Below are positions 42,195 to 53,510 of a stretch of 64,000 nt of DNA, one piece after another (positions within the stretch are counted from its first letter, which is position 1; the number at the start of each line of letters is the position of its first letter). Below the pieces are notes generated by a model. The model made no database searches. It was not told where the DNA came from and was given only the letters and a program-made list of their open reading frames with translations. Origin of the DNA: Negativicutes bacterium (GTDB taxonomy: Bacteria > Bacillota_C > Negativicutes > Acidaminococcales > Acidaminococcaceae); NCBI GenBank assembly GCA_009930275.1, contig RZYP01000003.1:35971-99970 (forward strand). The letters are read 5' to 3'. The position numbers were made by a program, and so were the translations under genes.

Positions 42195-43982
42195 TTAATT
42201 CTCTTTCTTAACAACAGCAGATCTGATGTGAAGCTCGCGAAGTTGTTTATCTTCAACATCATTCGGAGCTTGGGACATCAGGCAGCTTGCGCTTTGAGTT
42301 TTAGGGAAAGCAATTACATCACGGATAGAAGGGCGTTTGGCCATTATCATGATCAATCTGTCCAACCCAAATGCTAGACCGCCGTGCGGTGGAGCGCCAT
42401 ACTCAAAAGCGTCCATAAGGAAGCCGAACTTCTCTCTCGCCTGCTCGTCAGTAAGGCCAATAGCTGCAAATACTTCTTTCTGCACGTCTCTGCGGTGGAT
42501 ACGAATACTGCCTCCGCCAATTTCCGTTCCATTAAGAACCATGTCGTAAGCCTTGGCATAGACACGCCCAGGTTCAGTTGTTAAATATTGCAAATCTGTA
42601 TCGCGTGGAGATGTAAACGGATGATGCATAGCGACATAACGTTTCTCTTCCTCGTCATATTCAAACATTGGGAAATCAACTACCCAAGCAAATGCCAACT
42701 TATCTTCGTCAATCAATTTCAAGCGTTTAGCCATCTCAAGACGTAATGCGCCTAAAGCTTGGGCCACAACAGCCTTTTTGTCAGCGACAAAAAGGAGCAA
42801 ATCGCCAGGAACAGCCTCGCCAGTTTTTAAAATATCCGCAATTTGTTCTTCACTAAAGAACTTTGCAATTGGAGACTTGACGCTGCCATCCTCGTTAACC
42901 ATAATCCAGGCAAGACCCTTTGCTCCATAGATGCTGACAAATTCTACTAATGCATCTAATTCACGGCGAGCTATATTGCCATAACCCTTGACATTGATAG
43001 CTTTTACCTGTCCCGCGCTCTCAAGTACAGAGTTGAATACCTTGAACTCAGAACCTTTGACAGCTTCTGACATATCCACAAGTTCCATGTCAAAACGCAA
43101 ATCAGGTTTGTCAGAACCATAGCGATCCATAGCCTCGTCCCAAGTCAAACGGCGGAAAGGAACGGTAAGGTCTTTTTCCATGGCACCCTTAAATACATAG
43201 GAAATCAAGCCTTCCATCATTTCCATGATATCTTCAGCATTAACAAAAGACATTTCGATATCAAGCTGCGTAAATTCAGGCTGGCGGTCCGCACGTAAGT
43301 CTTCATCACGGAAGCAGCGCGCAATCTGAAAATAACGTTCTAAGCCGGAAACCATCAAAAGCTGCTTGAAAATTTGCGGTGACTGCGGTAATGCATAAAA
43401 TTTGCCAGGATTTACTCTGCTCGGGACCAAATAATCACGCGCCCCTTCAGGGGTACTCTTGGTTAACATTGGTGTCTCTACTTCTACGAAAGAACGGCTG
43501 TCTAAAAAGTCACGCATCAATTTAGTAACCTTATGGCGCAGAATCAAGTTTTTCTGCATTTCTGGACGGCGCAAATCCAAGTAACGATAGCGAAGTCTGA
43601 CATTTTCATCAACATCAACTCCGTCCTGAATATAAAAAGGCGGGGTTTTGGCATTATTCAATATCTCCAGCTCTGTAGCCAGAACCTCTATTTCACCAGT
43701 GTCAATATTACGATTAACTGTCTCTTCGGATCTCAAACGTACATTGCCGGTAACAGATAAAACATACTCATTACGCACATCCTCAGCAACGCCGAAGGAT
43801 GTCCCCGCTGTTTCGGAATCAATTACTATTTGTACTATTCCGGAACGGTCGCGCAAATCAATGAAAATCAAACCACCGTGATCTCGTCTTTTAGCCACCC
43901 AACCACACAAAGTTACTTCTTGTCCGGCTTCCTTCGTCGTTAATAATCCGCAATGATGACTGCGTTTAAAACTTTTACTCAT
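42195..43982 (-). CDS. aspS: Aspartyl-tRNA synthetase, bacterial type
   Basis: This 595-residue class IIb synthetase has an N-terminal OB anticodon-binding domain ([20 protein letters not shown], about 26-45), motif 2 ([20 protein letters not shown], about 218-237), a GAD insertion (about 290-410) typical of the bacterial enzyme, and motif 3 ([20 protein letters not shown] with [11 protein letters not shown], about 540-570). The length is normal. It overlaps the end of hisS by eight bases; hisS-aspS is the classic Firmicutes pair. Whether it also charges tRNA-Asn cannot be decided here. Confidence 0.97.
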   Translation of the reverse strand: MSKSFKRSHHCGLLTTKEAGQEVTLCGWVAKRRDHGGLIFIDLRDRSGIVQIVIDSETAGTSFGVAEDVRNEYVLSVTGNVRLRSEETVNRNIDTGEIEVLATELEILNNAKTPPFYIQDGVDVDENVRLRYRYLDLRRPEMQKNLILRHKVTKLMRDFLDSRSFVEVETPMLTKSTPEGARDYLVPSRVNPGKFYALPQSPQIFKQLLMVSGLERYFQIARCFRDEDLRADRQPEFTQLDIEMSFVNAEDIMEMMEGLISYVFKGAMEKDLTVPFRRLTWDEAMDRYGSDKPDLRFDMELVDMSEAVKGSEFKVFNSVLESAGQVKAINVKGYGNIARRELDALVEFVSIYGAKGLAWIMVNEDGSVKSPIAKFFSEEQIADILKTGEAVPGDLLLFVADKKAVVAQALGALRLEMAKRLKLIDEDKLAFAWVVDFPMFEYDEEEKRYVAMHHPFTSPRDTDLQYLTTEPGRVYAKAYDMVLNGTEIGGGSIRIHRRDVQKEVFAAIGLTDEQAREKFGFLMDAFEYGAPPHGGLAFGLDRLIMIMAKRPSIRDVIAFPKTQSASCLMSQAPNDVEDKQLRELHIRSAVVKKEN

Positions 43983-45249
43983 GTTCTCGCACCCCTGTTT
44001 TACACAAAATAGATTTTATTAAATCAAGTTTTACTTCTTCCTGCTCACTCGTCTGCATGTCGCGTAAAACTACACAACCGCGGGAAATCTCGTCTTCACC
44101 AAAAATTAATACTTTCCGGGCTTTTAGTCTGTTGGCCTGTTTCATTTGAGCTTTCATGCTCCTGCTCAGGCTGTCGATTTCCGCCTTGAGGCCTGCGGCT
44201 CTTAGTTCGCTGACAGTTTTAAAAGCCAAAGACGCATATTCGGCAACCGGTGTCACAATAAAGACATCAACAGAATCATCTAGCTCAGCCAGCAGTTCCT
44301 GTTTTTCCAAGGCCAATAAAACCCTTTCCATACCCATGGCAAAGCCTATACCAGGCGTTGCAGGGCCGCCAACCTCTTCAACCAAGCCATCATATCGACC
44401 GCCGCCGCAAACAGCGCTTTGAGCGCCTAGCGGAGAATATTGAATCTCAAATGCTGTCTTGGTGTAGTAGTCAAGCCCACGAACCAAATTCGGATCTATT
44501 TCAAATTCAAGATTTATAGCCCTCAACAATCCCTGCAAGCCATGAAAATGTTCCTTACATTCATCACAGAGACACTCTGTTAAAAGAGGTGCACCCTTCG
44601 CCAATTCCCTGCATTTTTCGTTTTTACAATCCAAAATACGCAAAGGATTGCGCTCATAGCGCGATCTGCAGTCCGCACATAATCCTTCTAGCTTTGGTGC
44701 AAAGAAAGCCTTTAGTTTTTCTCTATGGATAGGCCTGCAACTAGGGCAACCAACGGAATTTATTAATAGACGCAAATCTTTGAGCCCTAATTCATTTAAA
44801 ACATGTACTGCAAGATTAATTATTTCGGCATCTATCAAAGCCTGGCTTGAGCCTAAAACCTCGACGCCAAACTGATGAAATTGTCTCATCCTTCCAGCCT
44901 GTGGCCTGTCATAGCGAAACATAGGGCCGATATAAAACAATTTTGTCGGTGCGGGCTCAGCATACAGTTTGTTTTCAATATATGCTCTTACAACTGAGGC
45001 CGTATTCTCGGGACGCAGTGTAATACTTCTGTCCCCGCGATCTTTGAATGTATACATCTCTTTTTCAACCACATCGGTTGTATCGCCAATGCCACGCAAG
45101 AATAATTCAGTGTGTTCAAAAATAGGTGTACGGATTTCCTGGTAACCATAAAGGCCACAGATATGACGCATTAATTTCTCAACATAACGCCATGATCCAA
45201 TGTTTGCAGGCAAAATGTCCTTAGTACCTCTAGGTGCTGCTGTCAGCAA
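43975..45249 (-). CDS. hisS: Histidyl-tRNA synthetase
   Basis: The 424-residue class II synthetase shows [10 protein letters not shown] at the N-terminus, motif 2 ([20 protein letters not shown] with VLGS, about 111-134), the histidine-specific [14 protein letters not shown] (about 258-271) and motif 3 [16 protein letters not shown] (about 306-321), followed by the anticodon-binding domain ([15 protein letters not shown] onward). A Cys-rich insertion (about 168-235) is seen in many Firmicutes enzymes. It starts two bases before the end of the hemZ gene region and is co-transcribed with aspS. No T-box is apparent since it lies within an operon. Confidence 0.96.
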   Translation of the reverse strand: MLTAAPRGTKDILPANIGSWRYVEKLMRHICGLYGYQEIRTPIFEHTELFLRGIGDTTDVVEKEMYTFKDRGDRSITLRPENTASVVRAYIENKLYAEPAPTKLFYIGPMFRYDRPQAGRMRQFHQFGVEVLGSSQALIDAEIINLAVHVLNELGLKDLRLLINSVGCPSCRPIHREKLKAFFAPKLEGLCADCRSRYERNPLRILDCKNEKCRELAKGAPLLTECLCDECKEHFHGLQGLLRAINLEFEIDPNLVRGLDYYTKTAFEIQYSPLGAQSAVCGGGRYDGLVEEVGGPATPGIGFAMGMERVLLALEKQELLAELDDSVDVFIVTPVAEYASLAFKTVSELRAAGLKAEIDSLSRSMKAQMKQANRLKARKVLIFGEDEISRGCVVLRDMQTSEQEEVKLDLIKSILCKTGVREHE

Positions 45250-45251
45250 TT

Positions 45252-46739
45252 TTATTCCCCCTGTTCATATCGTAAGGCAACCGTTTCGGCTCTCTTTGCA
45301 TACAATTGCTTTGCATTCTTTTTATAATCATAGAAGTTCTTTGGCATATGAAACTTATACAAATGGTGTCCATCCGAAGCAGGTACTTTCGTTGCAGAAG
45401 ATGGTCCAATACCAATTACGGTGTGTTGTTCTTCCATCATTTGGATATTATAAAGACATTCAGTTCCTTTACGCGCATAACCAATATTAGCCAGATTACC
45501 CAACATGTAATGTTGCCTATAAAGATAATACGGATGCATCTCTAATTTATCAGCAATCAAGTCAACATATCCAAATACGGAAAACACTTCTTCAGCCGAA
45601 ATAAATTCAAAATCTTTGCGTAAATTGAAAAGCGGCGAACCTTTTTTTAATGCAAGAGTGTGAATAGTAAGGTTTTCCGGACAAAAATCCAACATTTTAT
45701 CCAGAGAATATCTCATGTCATTCTCTTTTTCCTGTGGAAGCCCTATAATCAAGTCCATATTTATTATTGGAATATCGTACTTGCGAATTTCGTTATAAGC
45801 TTCATAAACCTGCTCAACAGTATGTTTCCTGCCTATTGCCATTAACGTCCTATCATGCATTGTTTGCGGATTTATGCTTATCCTGTTAACGCCGCACTCC
45901 TCCATCGAACGAAGTTTTTGTGGCGACAAAGAATCTGGTCTGCCAGCCTCCAACGTGAACTCATCAATTTTAAAAATGCTGAAATTACGAAGAATGCTTT
46001 CCATAAGTTTCTGAAAATAGACATCATTCAAACTTGTCGGTGTACCACCGCCAATATAAAGTGATCTGACATTTAAGCCATACATACTTACTAATTGTAC
46101 CACAGCCCGCATATCTTCTTCAACGCTACTGCAAAAGTTTTGCTGGAATTCATTGCTGGCGGGCATCACACCCGCTGGGAATGAGCAATATGAGCACCGC
46201 GATGGACAGTAAGGAACCCCTATGTATACAGCAATATCTTTATTTCTTAACGGAAGAATTCTATTTTGTAATTTTACTATATCCGAGATGAGGGTTGCAT
46301 TTTCATGGGAAAGCAGATATTTTTCCATTAAAATGCCTTCCGGCTCTTCACCTGCGCGCAATATTTTCTTTGCGAGTTTGCCGGGACGCACCCCTGTTAA
46401 TACTCCCCAGGGCATATCGACAAGCCCATGAGCCTGTTTCATTACTGATAAAACTGAAATTTTTGCACATCTCGCCCATTCACTACGGTCTCCTTTTTTA
46501 TCTAGCTGGCACTCCGCAGAAAACTTGTTGCCAAATGCATCAATAAAATGTGCACAACAAATCGAAAGAGCTTTATCCGAGGATATATCCGTCAAATAAA
46601 GCTCCCCAGCGATATTTTCTTTATCTTCTCTTTCCTTTACTGCTGTAAAACTACATAAGGAAAGCATATCGGAAATAGGTTTACCAACATCAAATGGCAA
46701 GTTTTCCGCAACAAGAACTATATTTTGTAAATAATCCAC
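45252..46739 (-). CDS. hemZ: Radical SAM protein HemZ (coproporphyrinogen dehydrogenase type)
   Basis: The 495-residue product has the HemN/HemZ family radical-SAM motif CxxxCxxC in GVPYCPSRCSYCSFPAG (about 173-189), the SAM-binding YIGGGTPTSL (about 227-236), and RISINPQTMHDRTLMAIGRK (about 284-303). An N-terminal domain of about 160 residues without the cluster is typical of HemZ. HemZ-type proteins are annotated as oxygen-independent coproporphyrinogen III dehydrogenases, but many HemN-like proteins have other roles, such as heme handling, so activity is uncertain. The hemZ-hisS-aspS order occurs in other Firmicutes. Gene and name follow family resemblance. Confidence 0.85.
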   Translation of the reverse strand: MDYLQNIVLVAENLPFDVGKPISDMLSLCSFTAVKEREDKENIAGELYLTDISSDKALSICCAHFIDAFGNKFSAECQLDKKGDRSEWARCAKISVLSVMKQAHGLVDMPWGVLTGVRPGKLAKKILRAGEEPEGILMEKYLLSHENATLISDIVKLQNRILPLRNKDIAVYIGVPYCPSRCSYCSFPAGVMPASNEFQQNFCSSVEEDMRAVVQLVSMYGLNVRSLYIGGGTPTSLNDVYFQKLMESILRNFSIFKIDEFTLEAGRPDSLSPQKLRSMEECGVNRISINPQTMHDRTLMAIGRKHTVEQVYEAYNEIRKYDIPIINMDLIIGLPQEKENDMRYSLDKMLDFCPENLTIHTLALKKGSPLFNLRKDFEFISAEEVFSVFGYVDLIADKLEMHPYYLYRQHYMLGNLANIGYARKGTECLYNIQMMEEQHTVIGIGPSSATKVPASDGHHLYKFHMPKNFYDYKKNAKQLYAKRAETVALRYEQGE

Positions 46740-46742
46740 CGC

Positions 46743-47816
46743 TTATAAAACCCTCTTATCTTCACTAGAATGCCAAAGGTGCTTATATAGTACCTTGCAA
46801 ATTGCCAGAACAGGAACAGCGAAAAGCAATCCCAGTATGCCAAATAATTTTGCTCCTATTAAAAGGCTCAAAATTAAAAGAACCGGATGTAATTGTACAC
46901 ATTTACCCATTATTTTCGGAAGCAAATAATGGGCATCTATTTGGTAAAAAACAAAATAGAAAACAATGATCTTAAAGGCATGCATAGGGGACTCAGAATA
47001 AGCAAGAAATGCTGCAGGGACCGCAACAACCACCGGACCAACTACAGGAACTACTTCAGCAATCATCGCTAAAAAGCCAAGAATTAAAGGATAGTTGATG
47101 CCAATTGCATATACGCCGGCAGTAATGCATATACCAACGAGCAAACACAATTTGAACATCCCACGTACATATGAACTGAGTACAATACCCAGCTCATCAA
47201 AAATAGCTGCAACCTTCGGCCTTGTTTCATAAGAAAATATATCAATCAATAATTTTCTTAATTCGCGCCAGTCTTTTAGAAAATAAAATGAAAGAAATGG
47301 AACTACTATAAGTCCTACAAGCAGAACCGCCACCTCAAAGGTAGATTCAACCAAGGACTTCATCATTTCCACAACATAATTCATAGCCCAAGCCAACATG
47401 GTGTCAATTAACGCCAATAAATTTGAGGGAAGCTCTGATCTTGTTTTTTGGTCCAACCCAATCCAATCAAGATTATTGGAATCAAGCCTTTTCATATATT
47501 CGGGCAGCGCTGCCAAAAAATGGTTTAATTCATCAAAAAGCGGCAAAATAATTATTCTTGCCACTATATACATGAAGACCGCAATAGTTATAAAAGACAA
47601 AAGTATTGCTGCACTCTCAGGCATCTGTTTCTTAATTTTTCCAAAGTAAATTTTGGTAAATAGCTTTGTTAACGGATGCAAGACAAAGGCGAGTGCGACA
47701 GCTAGCATTATTGGAAACAAAAAAGCCGCTATATGATAAAAAACAAAAAATGCAGCTAATGCACAGGCAACTTTAAACACAGTGCTATTTTTGTAATTTT
47801 CAATAAGTTCAAACAT
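46743..47816 (-). CDS. AI-2E family transporter (PerM/YtvI-like)
   Basis: The 357-residue product has about seven or eight hydrophobic segments and the family pattern: an N-terminal pair (ACALAAFFVFYHIAAFLFPI and ILLSFITIAVFMYIVARII), a soluble stretch (about 90-145), then a C-terminal membrane bundle with VVPVVGPVVVAVPAAFLA and HPVLLILSLLIGAKLFGILG followed by LLFAVPVLAI. Members include putative autoinducer-2 exporters and Na+/H+ antiporters; the substrate cannot be inferred. It sits between an MBL hydrolase gene and hemZ with gaps of only a few bases, so it is co-transcribed. Confidence 0.9.
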   Translation of the reverse strand: MFELIENYKNSTVFKVACALAAFFVFYHIAAFLFPIMLAVALAFVLHPLTKLFTKIYFGKIKKQMPESAAILLSFITIAVFMYIVARIIILPLFDELNHFLAALPEYMKRLDSNNLDWIGLDQKTRSELPSNLLALIDTMLAWAMNYVVEMMKSLVESTFEVAVLLVGLIVVPFLSFYFLKDWRELRKLLIDIFSYETRPKVAAIFDELGIVLSSYVRGMFKLCLLVGICITAGVYAIGINYPLILGFLAMIAEVVPVVGPVVVAVPAAFLAYSESPMHAFKIIVFYFVFYQIDAHYLLPKIMGKCVQLHPVLLILSLLIGAKLFGILGLLFAVPVLAICKVLYKHLWHSSEDKRVL

Positions 47817-47822
47817 AATTGT

Positions 47823-48443
47823 CTACTGCAGAAACGGATTTCTGCGTCTCTCCCAACCAACAGTAGTAGCCGGCCCATGACCCGGCAACAGTTTCATTTC
47901 ATCTGGCAAAACCAGTATTTTATTTTTGATCGATTGCAAAATCTGAGAATAGGAACCTCCAGGTAAATCGGTCCTGCCAATAGATTCAGAGAAAACTGTA
48001 TCTCCGCAAAAAACAATATCCTCGCAAATCAAGCAAACACCGCCCTTTGTATGTCCTGGTGTTGCAATAACTTTAAATTTCAAACCGGCAACAGACAATG
48101 TTTCTCCGTCTTCAAAAAATTCATCTGCGGCCTTAAATTCGCGACTAGCACCCATATATAATGATAAGTTGCTGCTAGCCTTAATAAGCATCTCCGCATC
48201 TTCCTGAGAAATATAGACCTTTGCTCCGGTAGCAGTTCTTATTTCATCAACTGCCATTATGTGGTCGCTGTGCCCGTGGGTCAGGAATATCGCTTCAATA
48301 TTAAGGCCTTTCTGTCTGATTTTATCAAGAATCATATCGCCATCGCCACCAGGATCAATAACGACGCCGGATTTATTCTCCTCGTTTATAACCAAATAAC
48401 AATTTGTTCCAATTGAGCCAACTTCCATTACTAAAACTTTCAT
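47823..48443 (-). CDS. Metallo-beta-lactamase fold hydrolase, glyoxalase II type
   Basis: The 206-residue product carries the MBL metal motif TH-GHSDH (IFLTHGHSDHIMAVDEI, about 52-68), later ligands in ATPGHTKGGVCLI (about 127-139) and CGDTVF (about 145-150), and a terminal LLPGHGPATTVGWE (about 186-199). This is the YqgX/GloB-like subfamily. Such proteins hydrolyse thioesters such as S-lactoylglutathione or related persulfides; the true substrate is unknown. It lies between dtd and the AI-2E gene. The rel-dtd-MBL order is common in Firmicutes. Confidence 0.93.
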   Translation of the reverse strand: MKVLVMEVGSIGTNCYLVINEENKSGVVIDPGGDGDMILDKIRQKGLNIEAIFLTHGHSDHIMAVDEIRTATGAKVYISQEDAEMLIKASSNLSLYMGASREFKAADEFFEDGETLSVAGLKFKVIATPGHTKGGVCLICEDIVFCGDTVFSESIGRTDLPGGSYSQILQSIKNKILVLPDEMKLLPGHGPATTVGWERRRNPFLQ

Positions 48444-48459
48444 TAGTATCCTCCAAATT

Positions 48460-48909
48460 TCAAAATTTTTTCTTACTGTCTAACATAATAGTTACCGGCC
48501 CTTCATTATTAAGCATAACAGACATATGAGCCTGAAACTTTCCATTTTCAGTTTTGAAACCATCATTTTTCGCTAACTCGACAAAGCATTCATAATAATA
48601 TCTTGCTTCTTCGGGTGAGGCAGCCATTTCAAAGGATGGTCTCCTGCCCTTACGGCAATCTGCATATAAAGTAAACTGCGAAACAATTAAGAGTTCCCCA
48701 TTTACATCCTTTACTGATAAATTCATCTTTCCTTGACTATCTTCGAAAATACGCAAGTTAATTATTTTATTATATAGGTATTTTAAATCTTCTTCAGAGT
48801 CTCGTTTCTCTACGCCCAAGAGAATCAGCAAACCTTGCCCAATTGCTCCAACAATCTTAGACTTTACCGTCACAGAAGCGTGAGAAACTCTCTGTATAAC
48901 TGCACGCAA
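48460..48909 (-). CDS. dtd: D-aminoacyl-tRNA deacylase
   Basis: Dtd removes D-amino acids and mis-charged glycine from tRNA. The 149-residue product starts [15 protein letters not shown], the family signature. [20 protein letters not shown] (about 76-95) and the trans-Gly-cis-Pro region with [11 protein letters not shown] near the end are present; in the latter, family members usually read NDGPVT, so the Asp-to-Glu change is minor. It follows rel by four bases, a near-universal Firmicutes pairing. Confidence 0.96.
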   Translation of the reverse strand: MRAVIQRVSHASVTVKSKIVGAIGQGLLILLGVEKRDSEEDLKYLYNKIINLRIFEDSQGKMNLSVKDVNGELLIVSQFTLYADCRKGRRPSFEMAASPEEARYYYECFVELAKNDGFKTENGKFQAHMSVMLNNEGPVTIMLDSKKKF

Positions 48910-48913
48910 AAGC

Positions 48914-51133
48914 TTACCCCCCTACGGATGTTGAAATGATACGCTCGACATTGTAAATTCCTTTAATTGATTTAAACTTAGCAAGGATATAGTCAAGTTG
49001 ATCGGCATTGCGAATATCAACACCCATATTAATATAAGCGGTTTTTCGTTTGTCTACGTGGACATTAAGTGCATTGATATTCAGCTTAGACTCTGAGGCA
49101 ACCATCATTAGATTAGCCAATATGCCTGGCTGATCAACTGCCGTAATCTGCAGAGAAACACGATAAACAGAGTCCGTGTCAATGTCCCAGGCGACCTCAA
49201 TCATCCTGTTTGCCTCATCAGAATTTGTTAAGACATTCGGACAATCTGCACGGTGTACAGAAATCCCTCTGCCTCGTGTAATATAGCCCACAATAAGATC
49301 TCCCGGAATAGGGTTGCAGCATTTTGCTAACTTAACCAAAATGCCGTCCTCACCCTTCACTAATATGCCATGACTACTTTGAGCCTTGGAAGTACGTGGC
49401 TTCATATTAGCCAAGAGTTGAGAAAGATCTTTTGTTGTGCTTTGCTTTTGCTCTTTTTTGTAAATATCTACTAATCGCGCAATTACCGTATTAAGAGCAA
49501 CGCCGCCATACCCAATGGCAGCCAGCAAGTTATCATCGACATCGATGTGTAACTTTGCAGCAACCTCTTTAAGATTATCCGCTTTCAACAGTATTTTCGG
49601 GTCGTAGCCAAGTCGCTTGCATTCTTTTTCAAGCATCTCACGGCCCTTGCTTATATTATCTTCCCGTCGTTCCTTCTTAAACCATTGTTTTATTTTATTA
49701 CGGCTCTCAGAAGAACCCACTATGTTCAGCCAATCGCGGCTAGGTCCATTCGCCTGTTTGGAAGTTATAACTTCAACAATGTCGCCATTATTTAGTTTAT
49801 ATTCCAAAGGAACAATTCTACCGTTAACTTTAGCTCCTACGCAGCGATTGCCAACATCAGTGTGGATTCTATACGCAAAATCGATTGGCACAGAACCAAC
49901 AGGCAAATCAATAACATCGCCCCTAGGCGTAAAGACAAATACCTCATCCGCAAAAACATCCATTTTAACAGTGTTAACAAACTCATGCGGATCGCGCATA
50001 TCTTGATGCCATTCCAAAAGCTGACGCAGCCAGGATAGCTTTGCATCATATGTTTTGTCACCTGTCTTTTGAGAATTACCAGCTTCCTTATAACGCCAAT
50101 GTGCAGCTATACCAAATTCTGAAATCCGGTGCATTTCAAAAGTACGTATTTGTATTTCAAGCGGTTGTCCGCTCTTGGAAAGAACCGTGGTATGCAGGGA
50201 TTGATACATGTTCGATTTTGGAACAGCCACATAGTCTTTGAATCGTCCTGGAATAGGCCGCCACAAGCTATGTACTACGCCTAATGCCCCATAACAGTCC
50301 TTGACTGTATCAACTAAAACACGTACTGCCAATAAGTCATAAATTTCACTTATATCCTTATGATCACGCAACATTTTTTTATGAATACTATAAAAATTTT
50401 TTGGCCGCCCCTGAATTTCACAGTGGATATTTACCGCATCCAAATGTTTTTTAATTTCGCCGATGGCTTCCTGGATTAATGCCTCCCGTTCTTGTCGCTT
50501 AGCTTGGACTTGTTCAACCAAATCATAGTAACAATCTGGTTCCATATAGCGAAAAGACAAATCTTCAAGTTCCCATTTAATCGCATAGATACCGAGCCTA
50601 TGCGCCAAAGGAGCATAAATCTCAAGTGTTTCACGTGAAATCGACTGTTGTTTGTGTGGAGGCATATATTTCATAGTACGCATATTATGTAGTCTGTCAG
50701 CCAGCTTAATTAAAACAACACGGATATCTTTGGCCATCGCAAGGAACATCTTGCGGTAGTTCTCTACCTGCTGTTCTTCTTTGGAAATGTATTCTATCTT
50801 GCTCAACTTAGTGACACCGTCAACCAGGTCAGCAACCTTTTGACCGAAAATTTCCGTAACTATTTCTAATTTTATGTCAGTATCTTCTATGACATCATGC
50901 AAAAAGGCCGCAGCTAACGTTAATTCGTCTAGCTGTAGCTTTGCTAATATCATAGCCACCCCTAAAGGATGAATAATATAAGGTTCACCTGAGGCTCTTC
51001 TTTGTCTCAGGTGGGCTTCAGCTGCAAGCTCATATGCTTTACGAACGAAAGCAACCTGATCAGGGTTCAAATATTTGGCTATACTATCAAAAAAATCTTC
51101 TACACTATAAACAGGGTCAACTTCAGGCATCAT
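48914..51133 (-). CDS. rel: Bifunctional (p)ppGpp synthetase/hydrolase Rel
   Basis: The 739-residue product has the full long RSH layout. The N-terminal HD hydrolase domain contains [20 protein letters not shown] with [11 protein letters not shown] (about 38-85) and an intact ...HDVIEDT motif. The synthetase domain follows (about 240-350, with [18 protein letters not shown]). TGS ([20 protein letters not shown] with [11 protein letters not shown], about 392-422), a ZBD-type CCNPIPGD segment and an ACT domain (about 660-739) complete it. Both activities therefore look possible. It is followed by dtd, and recJ lies upstream, the standard recJ-rel-dtd order. Confidence 0.96.
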   Translation of the reverse strand: MMPEVDPVYSVEDFFDSIAKYLNPDQVAFVRKAYELAAEAHLRQRRASGEPYIIHPLGVAMILAKLQLDELTLAAAFLHDVIEDTDIKLEIVTEIFGQKVADLVDGVTKLSKIEYISKEEQQVENYRKMFLAMAKDIRVVLIKLADRLHNMRTMKYMPPHKQQSISRETLEIYAPLAHRLGIYAIKWELEDLSFRYMEPDCYYDLVEQVQAKRQEREALIQEAIGEIKKHLDAVNIHCEIQGRPKNFYSIHKKMLRDHKDISEIYDLLAVRVLVDTVKDCYGALGVVHSLWRPIPGRFKDYVAVPKSNMYQSLHTTVLSKSGQPLEIQIRTFEMHRISEFGIAAHWRYKEAGNSQKTGDKTYDAKLSWLRQLLEWHQDMRDPHEFVNTVKMDVFADEVFVFTPRGDVIDLPVGSVPIDFAYRIHTDVGNRCVGAKVNGRIVPLEYKLNNGDIVEVITSKQANGPSRDWLNIVGSSESRNKIKQWFKKERREDNISKGREMLEKECKRLGYDPKILLKADNLKEVAAKLHIDVDDNLLAAIGYGGVALNTVIARLVDIYKKEQKQSTTKDLSQLLANMKPRTSKAQSSHGILVKGEDGILVKLAKCCNPIPGDLIVGYITRGRGISVHRADCPNVLTNSDEANRMIEVAWDIDTDSVYRVSLQITAVDQPGILANLMMVASESKLNINALNVHVDKRKTAYINMGVDIRNADQLDYILAKFKSIKGIYNVERIISTSVGG

Positions 51134-51152
51134 AAACCTCCACTATTAACCT

Positions 51153-53498
51153 TTAACCCCAGATATCAGCTATTTGCGCTGCAGTCACCCGCATGTTCTG
51201 TTGACAAATGACAAGTTGGTTTCGATACTCTTCTTGTAACAAGCAAAAGGTTTTCGAATTGCTTAAATCATTTTTTCTATTTGATTTGAGGCTTACCTGA
51301 CCGTTGGCAATGTTAATAAAATCCAACTCCTCAAAAATCTTCAAGCTGTCAGCAGATAGAACACAATCTATTCCAATATTCTTAGTAACCAGGTCTTTTA
51401 CGTTTGCAACACTTTGCTGCCTTAATATTTCAGTAAGATGTTTGTATTCGCTGATCAAACTCTTTCTATTTGGATATTTCATCATAGAACAGTTGTTCCA
51501 AGCAGCATAATCATTTTGATTGAAAAGCAAATACAGGCAGCCATCATACGATTCTGGCAAGGGAAATATTTCCTTGCAAAATATGTTTACATCAGGCAAA
51601 TCATAAAATACTACCCCATCGGCATATTCATCATTTATTTTTTTATCATATGTAACAACCTCATAATTATCCCCGTCTAACTTAAAGGAAGGTTTGAGAC
51701 CTTTATTTACATATACTACTGTTTTTTTAGACTTTTGTAAAATACTTTTTAACAGGATATCTTTTGAATCATAATAATTGCGGTAATCAGCAATTCTATG
51801 CTTTAAATCTATTGCAAATAATTGTAAGTCAATATTCTCCATACCATTCCAATAGTTTATTTTGGGGGAAAAGGCTAGTGTTGCAGCGCAATGATTATAA
51901 ATACTATTAATTTTCTGCGCTTGGTTCCACATAATACCTTTATAAGATTGATTGCCATAGTCAACAATAACGCGCAAGTGGCTCTTTTCTGCCCCCATAA
52001 CCGCGGGACTTCTCAACTGGGCATCTTTAAACGCAAAAACCGGGGACGGATTAGCAGCACCATAAGGCTCCAGTAGAGCAAGCTCTTTTAAAAGCTTAAG
52101 TGTTAAATGATAGCTCACAGGAACAATCAAATCAGGAATTACCTTGGGTTCATAGTCTTCAGGTCTAAGTCGTGCGGAAACCTCATCCAGGAATTTACTT
52201 CTGAACTTGTCTAGCTTCTCAGTGCAAAGAGTCAATCCAGCCGCTTGCCTATGGCCCCCAAACTGCAACAAAAATTCACTGCAGCTATCAATAGCTTCAT
52301 ATAAATTTAGCGATGGTATACTGCGGCAAGAGCCTTTAGCAATATCGCCGTCAATACTTAATAAAATAGTTGGCAAGTGATATTTGTCAACTAATCTTGA
52401 GGCAACAATTCCAATGACGCCGGCATGCCAGCCCTCTTTGGCTAAAACAATGGCAGAATCCGATTTGCTCTGATTATTTAACATTTCTTCTGCTTCTTTG
52501 AAAATTTGTGCACTGATTTCTTGTCTTTCAATATTTTCATTGTTTAATTTCAACGCTATTTCAGAGGCTTTTTCTTTGTCTTCTGTTACTAATAATTCTA
52601 CTGCTGACATTGCGTGTTCCAGTCTGCCGGCGGCATTCATTCTCGGCGCCAGAGCAAATCCAACGGTTTCGGAGGTAATTGGCTTGTCAATACATCCACT
52701 GATCTTCATGAGTTCGCGCAAACCCAGGCTTCGTGTTTCATGAATTTTTTTGAGACCTTTTTTAACTATTTCCCTATTTTCACCAATTAAGGGCACGATA
52801 TCAGCGACGGTGCCCATGGCAACAAATTCCAATAAATCAGACCAAAGATCTTCATCTTTATGTTTCTCTTTATAAATAGCCTGGCAAAGTTTAAAAGCAA
52901 CACCAACGCCAGCCAAATCTTTAAAAGGGTAGCTGCATCCTTTTTGGTGCGGGTTAATAACCGCATACGCCGCCGGTAATACTTCCGGCGGCGTATGGTG
53001 GTCCGTTATGACAATATCCATATCAGAGGGCATTGCATCAACCTCGGCAACTCCGCTGATACCACAGTCAACTGTAACAATTAACCTTGTCCCACTTTTG
53101 TAGATGGCGTCGATTGCATCCATATTCAATCCGTAACCTTCATTCTTGCGCACTGGTATATAAGCTGATACATCAGCCCCAAGATTCTTCAGAAAAAGAT
53201 ATAAAAGTGAGCTTGCGGTTATACCATCAACATCATAATCCCCATAAACAGTAATTTCTTCTTTGCGTATTATCGCCTGCCAGATTCGCTGAACAGCTTT
53301 TCCCATATCCTTTAACAAAAAAGGATCATGGAATGGATCATCACTACCATAAAGAAATGTTTTAATTTCTTCAATATCACTAAGACCTCTTCTTAAGAGA
53401 ATTTCCACAAGAAGAGGTGATAATCCAAACTCATTTGCAAGCGTGCCAGCCTTATCTTCATCGTATTTATTTGTTAATACAATTTTTTTCACTAACAT
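51153..53498 (-). CDS. recJ: Single-stranded-DNA exonuclease RecJ
   Basis: RecJ degrades single-stranded DNA 5' to 3' in recombination and mismatch repair. The 781-residue product has the DHH motifs YGDYDVDGITASSLL (about 81-95), VDCGISG (about 124-130) and VITDHHTPPEVLPAAYAVIN (about 140-159), then the DHHA1 region with FGGHRQAAGLTL (about 405-416). A C-terminal extension of about 200 residues after the OB domain is typical of the longer Firmicutes form but is poorly conserved. It follows lapA by 12 bases and precedes rel. Confidence 0.94.
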   Translation of the reverse strand: MLVKKIVLTNKYDEDKAGTLANEFGLSPLLVEILLRRGLSDIEEIKTFLYGSDDPFHDPFLLKDMGKAVQRIWQAIIRKEEITVYGDYDVDGITASSLLYLFLKNLGADVSAYIPVRKNEGYGLNMDAIDAIYKSGTRLIVTVDCGISGVAEVDAMPSDMDIVITDHHTPPEVLPAAYAVINPHQKGCSYPFKDLAGVGVAFKLCQAIYKEKHKDEDLWSDLLEFVAMGTVADIVPLIGENREIVKKGLKKIHETRSLGLRELMKISGCIDKPITSETVGFALAPRMNAAGRLEHAMSAVELLVTEDKEKASEIALKLNNENIERQEISAQIFKEAEEMLNNQSKSDSAIVLAKEGWHAGVIGIVASRLVDKYHLPTILLSIDGDIAKGSCRSIPSLNLYEAIDSCSEFLLQFGGHRQAAGLTLCTEKLDKFRSKFLDEVSARLRPEDYEPKVIPDLIVPVSYHLTLKLLKELALLEPYGAANPSPVFAFKDAQLRSPAVMGAEKSHLRVIVDYGNQSYKGIMWNQAQKINSIYNHCAATLAFSPKINYWNGMENIDLQLFAIDLKHRIADYRNYYDSKDILLKSILQKSKKTVVYVNKGLKPSFKLDGDNYEVVTYDKKINDEYADGVVFYDLPDVNIFCKEIFPLPESYDGCLYLLFNQNDYAAWNNCSMMKYPNRKSLISEYKHLTEILRQQSVANVKDLVTKNIGIDCVLSADSLKIFEELDFINIANGQVSLKSNRKNDLSNSKTFCLLQEEYRNQLVICQQNMRVTAAQIADIWG

Positions 53499-53510
53499 AT
53501 TCTCTCCATT